Part shown: positions 50,698-59,237 of the stretch, piece after piece
How the letters are laid out: every line of letters starts with the position of its first letter
Numbering within the stretch: the first letter of the stretch is position 1
Source: Bradyrhizobium sp. S69
GTDB taxonomy: Bacteria; Pseudomonadota; Alphaproteobacteria; Rhizobiales; Xanthobacteraceae
Length of the DNA stretch: 64,000 bases
Reading direction: 5' to 3'
NCBI RefSeq assembly: GCF_009766005.1
Contig: NZ_LMUK01000046.1
Span: forward strand, 129,687-193,686
Program-made: the position numbers and the translations under genes
The notes under the pieces: generated by a model
The model's database searches: none
Seen by the model: only the letters and a program-made list of their open reading frames with translations
What the model was told of the DNA's origin: nothing

Positions 50698-52196
50698 TCG
50701 TAAACGAAGGCGCTATCCTTCAAATCGATCGCCGGGAATTCGTCCTTCTCGGCCCAGTAATCCTGGTTGTGCTGCCACTCCGGCTTGTCGCCGCGCTTTG
50801 GCAGCAGGTGCATGCCGCGCATCATGTAGCCGGGGTTGAAATTCTCCGCATCGATCCACGGCAACAGCGGCATGTTGTGGTCCTCAGCCCGCAACGCCGG
50901 CGTCACCTTGTTGGCGCCAGTCGCCTTCATGTGGTTGAGCAGGCGGCAGACGAAGTCGGCGACCAGATCGACCCGCAGGGTCCAGCTCGCGCGGAAATAG
51001 CCGAACACCCACACCAGATTGGGCACGCCGGTGAACATCATGCCGCGATAGGTCACGGTGTCGGCGAAATCCAGAGGCTTGCCGTCGACCGAAAAATCGA
51101 TGTCGCCATTGGCGCTGAGATGGAAGCCGGTCGCGGTGATGATGATATCGGCGTCCAGCGCCTTGCCGGATTTCAGCAAAATGCCGGTCTCGGTAAAGCG
51201 CTCGATCTCGTCGGTGACGACGGAGGCCTTGCCGGACTTGATGCCGAGAAACAGATCGCCGTCCGGAATGAAGGCGATGCGCTGCCGCCACGGCCGGTAT
51301 TTCGGGGTGAAGTGGGTCGCGATGTCGTAGTCCGGCCCGAGATAGGCTTCGACCGCCGAGAGCAGGTCCTTCTTGGCGGCTTCCGGCTCTTCAAACGTCT
51401 TGCGGGTGAAGGCGTCCTGATCGAACAGGATCTTGCGGCGGGTGATTTCGTGGATCCAGGTCTCGTCGACCTGGAGCTGACGCAGGGTTTCGGCGATCTC
51501 GATCGCATTGCGGCCGGTGCGGAAATAGGTCGGCGAGCGCTGCAGCATGGTGACGTGCGCGGCATCCTTGGCGATCGCCGGAATCAACGTGGCGGCGGTC
51601 GCGCCGGAGCCGATCACGACGACGCGCTTGTTCTTGGTGTCGAGATCCTCGGGCCATTTTTGCGGGTGGACGATCGGGCCCTTGAAGCGCGCCATGTCCT
51701 TCCACTCCGGCGTGTAGCCCTCGGTGTGGCGATAATAGCCCTGGCACATCCAGAAGAAGTTGGTGGTGAACCGCAGCTTCTCGCCGGTGTCGGTTCGGGT
51801 GGCGTCGATGGTCCAGAGCTTTTCCGTGCTCGACCATCTGGCCGAATTAATGGTGTGCTGATAGCGGATGTGCCGGGAGAGATCGTTCTCCTCGATCACC
51901 TCGCCCATATATTTCAGGATCTCGGCGGCGCTGGCGATCGGCGCGCTGGTCCATGGCTTGAAGCGGTAGCCGAAGGTGTGCAGGTCGCTGTCGGAACGAA
52001 TCCCGGGATAGCGATGCGTGCTCCAGGTGCCGCCGAACGTCTTCTGGGTTTCGAGCGCGACAAAGCTGGTTCCGGGGCATTGCTGGGTCAGATGATAGGC
52101 GGCGCCGACGCCGGAGATGCCGGCGCCGGCGATCAGCACATCGAAATGCTCGGTGGTGGCGGGCTCGGCGGCCCGGATCTGAGCTTGAACGTTCAT
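50694..52196 (-). CDS. Baeyer-Villiger-type flavin monooxygenase
   Basis: 500 residues. The FAD motif is LIAGAGISGVGAAYHL (residues 21-36), the BVMO fingerprint FXGXXXHXXXW is exact in FKGPIVHPQKW (171-181), and the NADPH motif is VVVIGSGATAATLIPAI. Such enzymes insert oxygen next to a ketone. It is the last gene of the leftward operon with the Rieske oxygenase, the GntR regulator and the reductase, 45 bp after the reductase gene, and probably acts on a later intermediate in the same catabolic route. Confidence 0.92.
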   Translation of the reverse strand: MNVQAQIRAAEPATTEHFDVLIAGAGISGVGAAYHLTQQCPGTSFVALETQKTFGGTWSTHRYPGIRSDSDLHTFGYRFKPWTSAPIASAAEILKYMGEVIEENDLSRHIRYQHTINSARWSSTEKLWTIDATRTDTGEKLRFTTNFFWMCQGYYRHTEGYTPEWKDMARFKGPIVHPQKWPEDLDTKNKRVVVIGSGATAATLIPAIAKDAAHVTMLQRSPTYFRTGRNAIEIAETLRQLQVDETWIHEITRRKILFDQDAFTRKTFEEPEAAKKDLLSAVEAYLGPDYDIATHFTPKYRPWRQRIAFIPDGDLFLGIKSGKASVVTDEIERFTETGILLKSGKALDADIIITATGFHLSANGDIDFSVDGKPLDFADTVTYRGMMFTGVPNLVWVFGYFRASWTLRVDLVADFVCRLLNHMKATGANKVTPALRAEDHNMPLLPWIDAENFNPGYMMRGMHLLPKRGDKPEWQHNQDYWAEKDEFPAIDLKDSAFVYD

Positions 52197-52241
52197 CTTC
52201 CCTATCTTTTTTTGTATCGAAGCAATCCGGTCGCAGGCGAC

Positions 52242-53222
52242 TTAGATCGCTTCGGGCCGGTACAGCGTATCGACGGTGACGGTTCCGACCGCGCGCGACA
52301 CGCAGGGGCAAATCTTGCGGCTGCCCTGCTTTTGTTGCGCGCTGAAGAAGACGTCGCGGTGATCGATCTGGCCTTCGATGGAAACGACATCGATGGCGCA
52401 AACGCCGCATTCGCCACGCTGACAATCCGACATTACATCGAATCCGGCTTCGTTCAATACATCGAGCATCGAACGGTTTTGCGGTACCACGAGTTCGGCG
52501 TCGGTATGCTTCAGCCGCACGCGGAATTCCGCCGTGGGAAATAAACCGCTTGATCCAAACGTCTCGAAGCGAAGATCCGAAGGCGTTCGCCCGGCCTCGT
52601 TCCAGGCGCGCCGCGCGGCCTCCAGCATCCGCATCGGTCCGCATATGATCGTGATGGCGTCGTCGGGCAGGGCGCGGAAGCTTGCGGGCAAATCGATCTG
52701 CGTCCCTTGGTCGCTGGCGTGCACGATCAGGCGGTCGCCGAGCATCGTCGACAGCTCATCGAGATAGGCAGCGTCGGCGTGCGATTTCACCGCATAGTGC
52801 AACTGCACGCCGATGTTCCTGCGCTGCAAGGCGCTGGCGATGCCGATGATCGGGGTGATGCCGATACCACCCGCGATCAGGCAATAATTTTGCCGGGCCC
52901 AGTCGATGTCGAGCAGCGAGGTCGGATTGGAAATCTCGATCCGCATGCCTGCTTGCAAATTCCACATGCCGCGCGAGCCGCCGCGGCTGTTGGGCGCCAG
53001 CCGGACCGCGATGCGATAGAGGTCGCAAGCGCGCTCGCCGACCAGCGAATAGCATCGCCTCATCGGTTGTCCATCGACCAGCACGACAACATTGATGTGA
53101 CTGCCGATCGGGTAGGGCGCGATCGGCGGTTGGTCGGGACGCAGCACGATTTCGCGGATCGTGGGCGCGACATCGCGGATCGCGTCGACCGTGCACCAGC
53201 TCCATTGCTCCGCAAAACGCAT
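52242..53222 (-). CDS. VanB-like oxidoreductase (flavin plus 2Fe-2S ferredoxin domain)
   Basis: 326 residues with three parts: a flavin domain with RCYSL at 56-60, the NAD(P)H motif CLIAGGIGITPIIGIASAL, and a C-terminal plant-type ferredoxin with cysteines C267, C272, C275 and C305 (CQRGECGVC, CPC). This is the order of phthalate-dioxygenase-reductase and VanB. It passes electrons from NADH to the Rieske oxygenase encoded upstream in the same operon. The GntR gene precedes it by 15 bp. Confidence 0.93.
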   Translation of the reverse strand: MRFAEQWSWCTVDAIRDVAPTIREIVLRPDQPPIAPYPIGSHINVVVLVDGQPMRRCYSLVGERACDLYRIAVRLAPNSRGGSRGMWNLQAGMRIEISNPTSLLDIDWARQNYCLIAGGIGITPIIGIASALQRRNIGVQLHYAVKSHADAAYLDELSTMLGDRLIVHASDQGTQIDLPASFRALPDDAITIICGPMRMLEAARRAWNEAGRTPSDLRFETFGSSGLFPTAEFRVRLKHTDAELVVPQNRSMLDVLNEAGFDVMSDCQRGECGVCAIDVVSIEGQIDHRDVFFSAQQKQGSRKICPCVSRAVGTVTVDTLYRPEAI

Positions 53223-53237
53223 GGCGATCCCTTCGGT

Positions 53238-53990
53238 CTAGTCAGCTGCGGATTTGAGCAAAGCGAGCGCAGGCAGCAGGTCGAGATGGGTGCGATTGCG
53301 CAGCGCCAGTCGCAGATTGCGCGCGGCGAGGCGCGAATGTTCCCGCATCACGGCCTCGGCACGGGTGCCCTCGCGATTCTCGATTGCGTCGACCACGATG
53401 CGGTGGTGATCCTGCGCGATCAGCAGGATCTGATGGGCTTCCGGCAGCGCCGATTGCGCCATCACGAAGCCGCTCGGCGAAGCGAACGGCAGCGCCGAGA
53501 CGCGGTCGATCTGCCGGATCAGCGGCGCGCTGCCGGACAGTTCCGTCAGCAGCGCATGGAAGCGCGCGTTCAACGTCACATAGGCAGAGAAGGCTTCCTC
53601 GGAGACAGGGTCTTGCCGGACCAGTTGATCGAGGTCGGCGAGGCATTCCTTCAGCGGCTCCAGGTTGCGGGCGCTGGCGCCGCGCTCGGCGGCGAAGCGG
53701 GCGGCAAGGCCCTCCAGGGTGCCGCGCAGTTCGATGGAATCCAGGATGTCGCGTTCGGAAAACGCCTTCACCATGAACCCGCCGGACGGAATCGCCTGCA
53801 ACAGGCCCTCGTCCTCGAGCCGCACCAGTGCCAGCCGCACCGGGGTACGCGACACATGGGTGATGTCGACCGCCTGCAATTCGGAGATGCGCTCGCCGGG
53901 CCTCAACTGCCCGGACAGGATCATGTCGCGCAGTGCCAACTGGGCCCGCACGGTCTGGGACACCGAGCGCTCGGAATCGCGTTCGCTCAT
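53238..53990 (-). CDS. GntR-family (FCD) transcriptional regulator
   Basis: 250 residues. The N-terminal winged helix reads MILSGQLRPGERISELQAVD and RTPVRLALVRLEDEGLLQAIPSGGFMV; the rest is an all-helical FCD effector domain of the FadR/VanR type. It lies inside the catabolic operon between the oxygenase and the reductase genes, 3 bp after the oxygenase. Two TGTATACA sites upstream of the first gene fit the GntR half-site pattern, so it probably represses its own operon until its ligand appears. Confidence 0.9.
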   Translation of the reverse strand: MSERDSERSVSQTVRAQLALRDMILSGQLRPGERISELQAVDITHVSRTPVRLALVRLEDEGLLQAIPSGGFMVKAFSERDILDSIELRGTLEGLAARFAAERGASARNLEPLKECLADLDQLVRQDPVSEEAFSAYVTLNARFHALLTELSGSAPLIRQIDRVSALPFASPSGFVMAQSALPEAHQILLIAQDHHRIVVDAIENREGTRAEAVMREHSRLAARNLRLALRNRTHLDLLPALALLKSAAD

Positions 53991-53993
53991 GAT

Positions 53994-55043
53994 TTATTCC
54001 GCCGCCTGCGCGTTGCGCGGCGAGGTCTCTCTGGCGACCATCCGGTCGATCACGCGACGTGCCCACATCGCGCCGGCGTCGATGTTGAGGTTGTAGAAAG
54101 TGCGATCCGGGTTTTCGCTGATGGCGCGCTGCTGCGCCTCGAGGATGATTTCATCTTCATGGAAGATGCCGGCTACGCCTTCGCGGATTTCGGTCGTCAG
54201 TTTCTGCTCGGTCCGCCGGTGATTGCGCACGAAGGCCCAGAAATAGTGACAGGTGGTTTCGGTCTCCGGGGTCACGGTGTTGAGCACGAAGCCGTTGACG
54301 CCTTGCGAGCGGTTGCCTTCGAAGGCGCCGCTGCCGGCGGGCGCAACGCCGACATCGATATTGACGGTGCCGGGGGCCTGGAAATGGATGATCTGCCAGC
54401 GGTCGACCGGACCGGGTTTTTGCAATTGCGCGGCCCAGAATGGCGGCGCCTCGATGCCGTGCATCCAGCGCGTCACCGTCACGGCCTTTTCGCCGTGGGT
54501 GACTTCGAACGGCGCTTCGGCGACGTGATCGTTGCCGATGCTGGAGCCGTGCACGAAAGTCTCGTGAGTGAGATCCATCAGGTTGTCGACCACCAGGCGA
54601 TAATCGCATTTGACGTGGATGGTCTTGCCGTCGCCGGCCCAGTCGGGATCGTCGTTCCAGTGCATGTCGGGGACCAGCGCCGGATCGGCCAGCGCCGGGT
54701 CGCCCATCCAAAGCCAGACAAAGCGATGCCGCTCCACCACGGGATAAGCGCGCACGCAGGCCGATGGATTTATGGTCTGCTGCGAGGGCATGTAGGTGCA
54801 GCGGCCCTGCGCATTGTATTTCAGTCCGTGATAGCCGCAGACCACGGTATCGCCGTCGAGGCGTCCTTTCGACAACGGCACCAGGCGATGCCAGCAGGCG
54901 TCTTCCAGAGCGCTGATCTGCCCGTTGGCTTGCCGGTACATCACGACATGCTTGCCGCAGATGGTTCGGGGGAACAGTTCACGCTTGAGATCGACGTCCC
55001 AGGCAGCGGCGTACCAAGCGTTGAGTGGGAACGATGCGGGCAC
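53994..55043 (-). CDS. VanA-like Rieske aromatic oxygenase
   Basis: 349 residues. The Rieske ligands are C50 and H52 (DACWHRL) and C69 and H72 (CGYHGLKY); the mononuclear iron site lies in DNLMDLTHETFVHG (residues 153-166). The sequence follows vanillate O-demethylase VanA across its length, but the tryptophan and leucine between the Rieske ligands and other differences mean the substrate could be another methoxy- or related aromatic. It is the first gene of the operon; the promoter region upstream is AT-rich with two TGTATACA sites. Confidence 0.9.
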   Translation of the reverse strand: MPASFPLNAWYAAAWDVDLKRELFPRTICGKHVVMYRQANGQISALEDACWHRLVPLSKGRLDGDTVVCGYHGLKYNAQGRCTYMPSQQTINPSACVRAYPVVERHRFVWLWMGDPALADPALVPDMHWNDDPDWAGDGKTIHVKCDYRLVVDNLMDLTHETFVHGSSIGNDHVAEAPFEVTHGEKAVTVTRWMHGIEAPPFWAAQLQKPGPVDRWQIIHFQAPGTVNIDVGVAPAGSGAFEGNRSQGVNGFVLNTVTPETETTCHYFWAFVRNHRRTEQKLTTEIREGVAGIFHEDEIILEAQQRAISENPDRTFYNLNIDAGAMWARRVIDRMVARETSPRNAQAAE

Positions 55044-55079
55044 GGCTGTGACCTCCGGATATCCGTTCTATGAACTCAT

Positions 55080-55151
55080 TATGTATACATATATCTCGAT
55101 AATTTGGTATATTTCAAGAAAAAACCTTATTTTCCTTGGAAAATGTATACA
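55080..55151. promoter_or_regulatory. Two TGTATACA sites upstream of the Rieske operon
   Basis: TATGTATACATA (55080-55091) is a perfect 12-bp palindrome; TGTATACA recurs at 55144-55151, 62 bp away centre to centre. The TNGTNNNACNA half-site pattern fits FCD-type GntR regulators, and such a gene is in the operon. The AT-rich sequence between them probably carries the promoter. Confidence 0.7.
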
Positions 55152-55167
55152 GGTATGGCTTTTGTAA

Positions 55168-55199
55168 CAAAAACCGCCCCCTCAAGCCAGGGAGCGGTT
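55168..55199 (-). terminator. Rho-independent terminator of the moxR gene
   Basis: On the minus strand, AACCGCTCCCT and AGGGGGCGGTT form a stem with one mismatch, followed by TTTTTG. It lies 41 bp after the MoxR stop codon. Confidence 0.85.
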
Positions 55200-55240
55200 C
55201 AAAGTCCGGGAAACAGCCCGATCCGCGGGTAAAGGCGCGC

Positions 55241-56083
55241 TTACACCTCGCGGCGGCTCAGGAACGCCAGCCGTTCGAACAAATGCACGTCCTGCTCGTT
55301 TTTCAGGAGTGCGCCGTGCAGCGGCGGAATCAGTTTGCGCGGATCGCGTTCGCGCAACATTTCCGGGGTGATGTCCTCGTTGAGCAGCAGCTTGAGCCAG
55401 TCCAGAAGCTCCGAGGTCGAAGGCTTCTTCTTCAGGCCGGGCACTTCCCGCACCTCGAAGAAGATCCGCAGCGCCTCTTCCACCATACGCTTCTTGATGC
55501 CGGGGAAATGCACGTCGACGATCTTGTTCATGGTGTCGACGTCGGGGAACTTGATGTAGTGGAAAAAACAACGGCGCAGGAATGCGTCCGGCAGTTCCTT
55601 TTCATTGTTCGAGGTGATCATCACGATCGGGCGAATCTTGGCCTTGATGCTCTCACCGGTCTCGTAGACGAAGAACTCCATGCGATCGAGTTCGAGCAGC
55701 AGGTCGTTGGGAAACTCGATATCGGCCTTGTCGATTTCGTCGATCAGCAGCACCGGGCGCTTGTCATGGGTGAAGGCTTCCCACAATTTGCCGCGCCTGA
55801 TGTAGTTGGAGATGTCCGACACCTTGCTGTCGCCGAGCTGGCTGTCGCGCAGCCGCGACACCGCGTCGTATTCGTAAAGCCCTTGCTGGGCCTTGGTGGT
55901 GGATTTGATGTGCCAGGTCAGAAGCGGCGCGCCGAGCGCCTTGGCGACTTCCTCGGCAAGCACGGTCTTGCCGGTGCCGGGTTCGCCTTTGATCAACAGC
56001 GGGCGTTCGAGCACGATCGAGGCGTTGACGGCGATCTTGAGGTCATCGGTGGCGACGTAGTCCTTGGTACCGGTAAATTTCAT
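55241..56083 (-). CDS. MoxR-family AAA+ ATPase
   Basis: 280 residues. Walker A is GEPGTGKT (33-40), Walker B is VLLIDEIDKA (111-120), and sensor motifs follow in IVMITSNNEKELPDAFLRRCFFHYIKFP. MoxR ATPases work with a VWA-domain partner to load or activate metal enzymes. A VWA gene starts 500 bp away on the opposite strand, and the two may form such a pair. The protein is cytoplasmic. Confidence 0.93.
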   Translation of the reverse strand: MKFTGTKDYVATDDLKIAVNASIVLERPLLIKGEPGTGKTVLAEEVAKALGAPLLTWHIKSTTKAQQGLYEYDAVSRLRDSQLGDSKVSDISNYIRRGKLWEAFTHDKRPVLLIDEIDKADIEFPNDLLLELDRMEFFVYETGESIKAKIRPIVMITSNNEKELPDAFLRRCFFHYIKFPDVDTMNKIVDVHFPGIKKRMVEEALRIFFEVREVPGLKKKPSTSELLDWLKLLLNEDITPEMLRERDPRKLIPPLHGALLKNEQDVHLFERLAFLSRREV

Positions 56084-56186
56084 CGAGGTGTTGCCTTATT
56101 GTTTGTTCTTGAGCGCATCGATGCGCCTCGGTCCGAACAGGCGACGACCGCCGGATCGGCGGTCGTCGCGGAGATGAAGTTTTCAG

Positions 56187-56432
56187 TCAGGCGCGTCTGA
56201 CCAGCGAGAGGATGACGAGCACGATCACCGCGCCGACCGTGGCGTCGATGATTTGGCCGAGCGTGCCCGCGGCGAGTACGACGCCGAGCCGCGGCAGCAG
56301 CCAACCGGCCACCAGCGCGCCGATGATGCCGACCACGATGTTTCCGATCAGCCCAAAACCGGCGCCGCGCACGATCAGCCCGGCGAGCCAGCCGGCGATC
56401 GCGCCGATCACGAGTGCCGCTAAAATACCCAT
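56187..56432 (-). CDS. GlsB/YeaQ/YmgE-family membrane protein
   Basis: 81 residues, nearly all hydrophobic with about three helices: MGILAALVIGAIAGWLAGLI, GLIGNIVVGIIGALVAGWLLP and the last IDATVGAVIVLVILSLV. The G-rich repeats (GAIAGWLAG, GNIVVGIIGALVAGW) are typical of this transglycosylase-associated stress family. The open frame back to 56588 overlaps the divergent VWA gene and was rejected. The function is unknown. Confidence 0.88.
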   Translation of the reverse strand: MGILAALVIGAIAGWLAGLIVRGAGFGLIGNIVVGIIGALVAGWLLPRLGVVLAAGTLGQIIDATVGAVIVLVILSLVRRA

Positions 56433-56586
56433 TAAGTATGCCCCGTTCAAAGCCCTTGGTCGGGCAATTCTAGTTGAAAAACCCGGCAGGTCTAGGCCTG
56501 CCGGTCCGGGGATGACTGAGGGATGGCTGCAGGACGACGAGAGGGAGCCCCTTGACGTACGGGGTTCGACGGGCAATCTGTACGCC

Positions 56587-57762
56587 ATGTTCCTGCAATT
56601 CTTTACATCGCTGCGCGATGCCCAGGTCCCCGTGACCTTGCGCGAATATCTGACGCTGATGGAAGCGCTCGACGCCGACCTCGCCGAGCAGACCGTCGAG
56701 AATTTTTACTATCTGTCGCGCGCCGCGCTGGTAAAGGACGAGCGCAATCTCGACAAGTTCGATCGCGTGTTCGGCACCGTGTTCAAGGGGCTGGAAAGCC
56801 TGCTCGATGCGATGGAGAAGGCGGACATTCCAGCCGAATGGCTCAAGAAGCTCGCGGAAAAATACCTCACCGAGGAAGAGAAGAAGCAGATCGAGGCGCT
56901 GGGCTGGGACAAGCTCATGGAGACGTTGCGCGAGCGGCTGAAGGAACAGAAGGGCCGGCATCAGGGCGGCAACAAGTGGATCGGCACCGCCGGCACCTCG
57001 CCATTCGGTGCCGAAGGCTACAATCCCGAGGGCATCCGCATCGGCCAGGAGAAGAACCGCAACAATCGCGCGGTGAAGGTCTGGGACAAGCGCGAATTTA
57101 GAGATCTCGACGGCAATGTCGAGCTCGGCATTCGCAACATCAAGATCGCGCTGCGGCGGTTGCGCAAATTCGCCCGCACTGGTGCGCCCGACGAACTCGA
57201 CCTCGACACCACCATCAAGGAAACCGCCAACCACGGCTATCTCGATGTGCACATGCGCCCCGAGCGGCGCAACGCGGTCAAGGTGCTGGTGTTCTTCGAC
57301 ATCGGCGGCTCGATGGATTCGCATATCGAGCAGGTCGAGGAGCTGTTCTCCGCCGCCAAGAGCGAATTCAAGCACATGGAATATTTCTACTTCCACAATT
57401 GCCTTTATGAAGGCGTCTGGAAGCAGAACAAGCGGCGCTTCACCGACCGCACTCCGACCTGGGACGTGCTGCATAAATACCCGCACGACTACAAAGTGGT
57501 GTTTGTCGGCGACGCCTCGATGTCGCCGTATGAAGTGATGGTGCCGGGCGGCTCGGTCGAGCATGTCAATGAAGAGGCCGGATCGGTCTGGCTCGATCGC
57601 ATCACCCGGACCTATGCACATGCGGTGTGGCTCAATCCGGTAGCGCAGAAACACTGGGATTATTCGGAATCCACCACCATCATTCGCCGGTTGTTTTCGG
57701 ACCGCATGTTCCCGATCACGATCGAAGGTCTCGAAGGCGCGATGAAGGAATTGGTGCGCTAG
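56587..57762 (+). CDS. VWA-domain protein, CoxE-like
   Basis: 391 residues. The C-terminal VWA domain has the MIDAS motif DIGGS (D238, G240, S242) in VLVFFDIGGSMD; the N-terminal half (FTSLRDAQVPVTLREYLTLMEAL) is helical and typical of CoxE-like proteins that work with a MoxR ATPase. It was started at ATG 56587; the longer frame to 56212 overlaps the YeaQ-type gene. It is divergent from the moxR gene and followed by a rhodanese gene. Confidence 0.9.
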   Translation: MFLQFFTSLRDAQVPVTLREYLTLMEALDADLAEQTVENFYYLSRAALVKDERNLDKFDRVFGTVFKGLESLLDAMEKADIPAEWLKKLAEKYLTEEEKKQIEALGWDKLMETLRERLKEQKGRHQGGNKWIGTAGTSPFGAEGYNPEGIRIGQEKNRNNRAVKVWDKREFRDLDGNVELGIRNIKIALRRLRKFARTGAPDELDLDTTIKETANHGYLDVHMRPERRNAVKVLVFFDIGGSMDSHIEQVEELFSAAKSEFKHMEYFYFHNCLYEGVWKQNKRRFTDRTPTWDVLHKYPHDYKVVFVGDASMSPYEVMVPGGSVEHVNEEAGSVWLDRITRTYAHAVWLNPVAQKHWDYSESTTIIRRLFSDRMFPITIEGLEGAMKELVR

Positions 57763-57812
57763 AAGTAGACGCGACCGCCGTCGTTCGACGCCAACAATTC
57801 GAAGGGAGAAAA

Positions 57813-58226
57813 ATGCCCCAGGCCATCCATCGCGGTATCAAATCCCTGATCGACGAAGCCAATGCCGAGATCGAGACGGTGAGTGCTGCGGATGCGATCA
57901 AGGCGGCGCAAAGCCCCGACGTCGTGATCGTCGATATCCGTGACCCCCGCGAGATCGAGCGCGACGGCAAAATTCCGGGCGCGTTCTCCTGTACCCGCGG
58001 CATGCTGGAATTCTGGATCGATCCGGCGAGCCCCTATGCCAAGCCGATCTTTCAGGAAGACAAGAAATTCATCTTCCATTGCGCCGGCGGCATGCGCTCG
58101 GCGCTCGCGGCCAAGACCGCGCAGGACATGGGCCTGAAGCCGGTCGCGCATATGGGCGGCGGCTTTGCCGCCTGGCGCGACGCCGGCGGTGCGATCGAGA
58201 AGTGGGAGCCGAAGAAGAAGGGTTAG
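57813..58226 (+). CDS. Rhodanese-like domain protein
   Basis: 137 residues with a single rhodanese domain: VVIVDIRDPREIERDGKIPGAF, the active-site loop FHCAGGMRSALAA with C90, and GGGFAAWRDAGGAIEKWEP at the end. It may move sulfur or serve as a small thiol-transfer protein in the cytoplasm. AAGGGAG lies before the ATG. It follows the VWA gene by 50 bp and precedes a full-length sulfurtransferase, so the two rhodanese proteins may be functionally linked. Confidence 0.9.
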   Translation: MPQAIHRGIKSLIDEANAEIETVSAADAIKAAQSPDVVIVDIRDPREIERDGKIPGAFSCTRGMLEFWIDPASPYAKPIFQEDKKFIFHCAGGMRSALAAKTAQDMGLKPVAHMGGGFAAWRDAGGAIEKWEPKKKG

Positions 58227-58232
58227 ATCAAT

Positions 58233-58305
58233 CGTCACACGCGGGCTTGACCCGCGTGTCCATCGCTTCAGAGGGATGGATTGCCGGATCAAGTCCGGCA
58301 ATGAC
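58233..58305. repeat. Short palindromic repeat, related to family B
   Basis: Arms gtcacacgcgggcttgaccc and ggatcaagtccggcaatgac with a hairpin cgcgggcttgacccgcg at the left end. It is a reduced copy that shares the gcaatgac end. Confidence 0.6.
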
Positions 58306-58334
58306 GTCTCAGGGAAATGCCGGGAGCTACACGC

Positions 58335-59195
58335 ATGACCACCGCCACCGACGATCCGCTGGTCACCACGGACTGGCTCTCCGCCCATCTCGACGATCCC
58401 AAGGTCAAGGTGATCGATGCGTCGTTCAAGCTGCCGGGCGTGTTGCCGCTGCCGATCGACGATTATCTCGCCGCCCATATTCCGGGCGCGGTGTTTTTCG
58501 ATGTCGACGCGATCTCGAACCACAACAATCCGCGACCGCATATGTTTCCCGACGCGGCGCAGTTCGCGCGTGACATCGCAGCGCTTGGTATTTCCTCCGG
58601 CGATACCGTGGTCGCCTATGATTCCGGCGGTTGGGTTGCCGCGCCCCGGGCGTGGTGGATGTTCCTGTCGTTCGGCCATCCCAACATCAAGGTGCTGGAT
58701 GGCGGCCTGAAGAAATGGACGCGCGAGGGACGCCCGACCCATTCCGGCAAGATCACGCCGAAGCCGGGAAAATTCACGGCCAAACTCGATCCAGGCGCCA
58801 TCCGCAGTCAACAGCAGGTCGAGGCCAATATCGAGACGCGTGCCGAGCAAGTGGTCGATGCGCGCCCGCGCGGGCGTTTCGAAGGTACCGTCCCGGAGCC
58901 ACGGCCGGAGTCCCGCTCCGGCCACATACCGGGCAGCCGCAGCGTGCCCTATGCCGGATTGTTCGACGCGGAGACCGGCGCGATGAAGCCGCTCGATGCG
59001 TTGCGCCAGGCGTTCACGGGCTCCGGCGTCGACCTGACAAAACCGATCGTGACCAGCTGCGGCTCCGGCGTCTCCGCACTGGTGCTGACGTTGGCGCTTT
59101 ATCGCCTCGGCGTGCGCGGTACCGCGCTGTACGACGGTTCATGGTCCGAATGGGGTCTGCCGGACGGGCCACCGATCGCCACCGGCCCGGCCTGA
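58335..59195 (+). CDS. sseA: 3-mercaptopyruvate/thiosulfate sulfurtransferase
   Basis: 286 residues with two rhodanese domains. The active-site loop is SCGSGVSALVL with C242, the CGSGVTA-type motif of 3-mercaptopyruvate sulfurtransferases rather than thiosulfate ones. The N-terminal domain has DDYLAAHIPGAVFFDVDAISN. It transfers sulfur from mercaptopyruvate. GGGAG precedes the ATG at 58335. Confidence 0.92.
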   Translation: MTTATDDPLVTTDWLSAHLDDPKVKVIDASFKLPGVLPLPIDDYLAAHIPGAVFFDVDAISNHNNPRPHMFPDAAQFARDIAALGISSGDTVVAYDSGGWVAAPRAWWMFLSFGHPNIKVLDGGLKKWTREGRPTHSGKITPKPGKFTAKLDPGAIRSQQQVEANIETRAEQVVDARPRGRFEGTVPEPRPESRSGHIPGSRSVPYAGLFDAETGAMKPLDALRQAFTGSGVDLTKPIVTSCGSGVSALVLTLALYRLGVRGTALYDGSWSEWGLPDGPPIATGPA

Positions 59196-59237
59196 TCTAA
59201 TCGGGCGGGTTTAATCCGGCAGGTCTGAGGAGTCCGT

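Noticed and set aside
50190..52544. 784-residue plus-strand frame over the MFS end and the monooxygenase
   Set aside because: It is antisense to a BVMO with an exact fingerprint, and the translation lacks any recognisable domain.
52707..55073. 788-residue plus-strand frame over the reductase, GntR and oxygenase genes
   Set aside because: It spans three genes on the other strand, each with clear motifs; a long open frame is expected by chance in GC-rich DNA with this codon bias.
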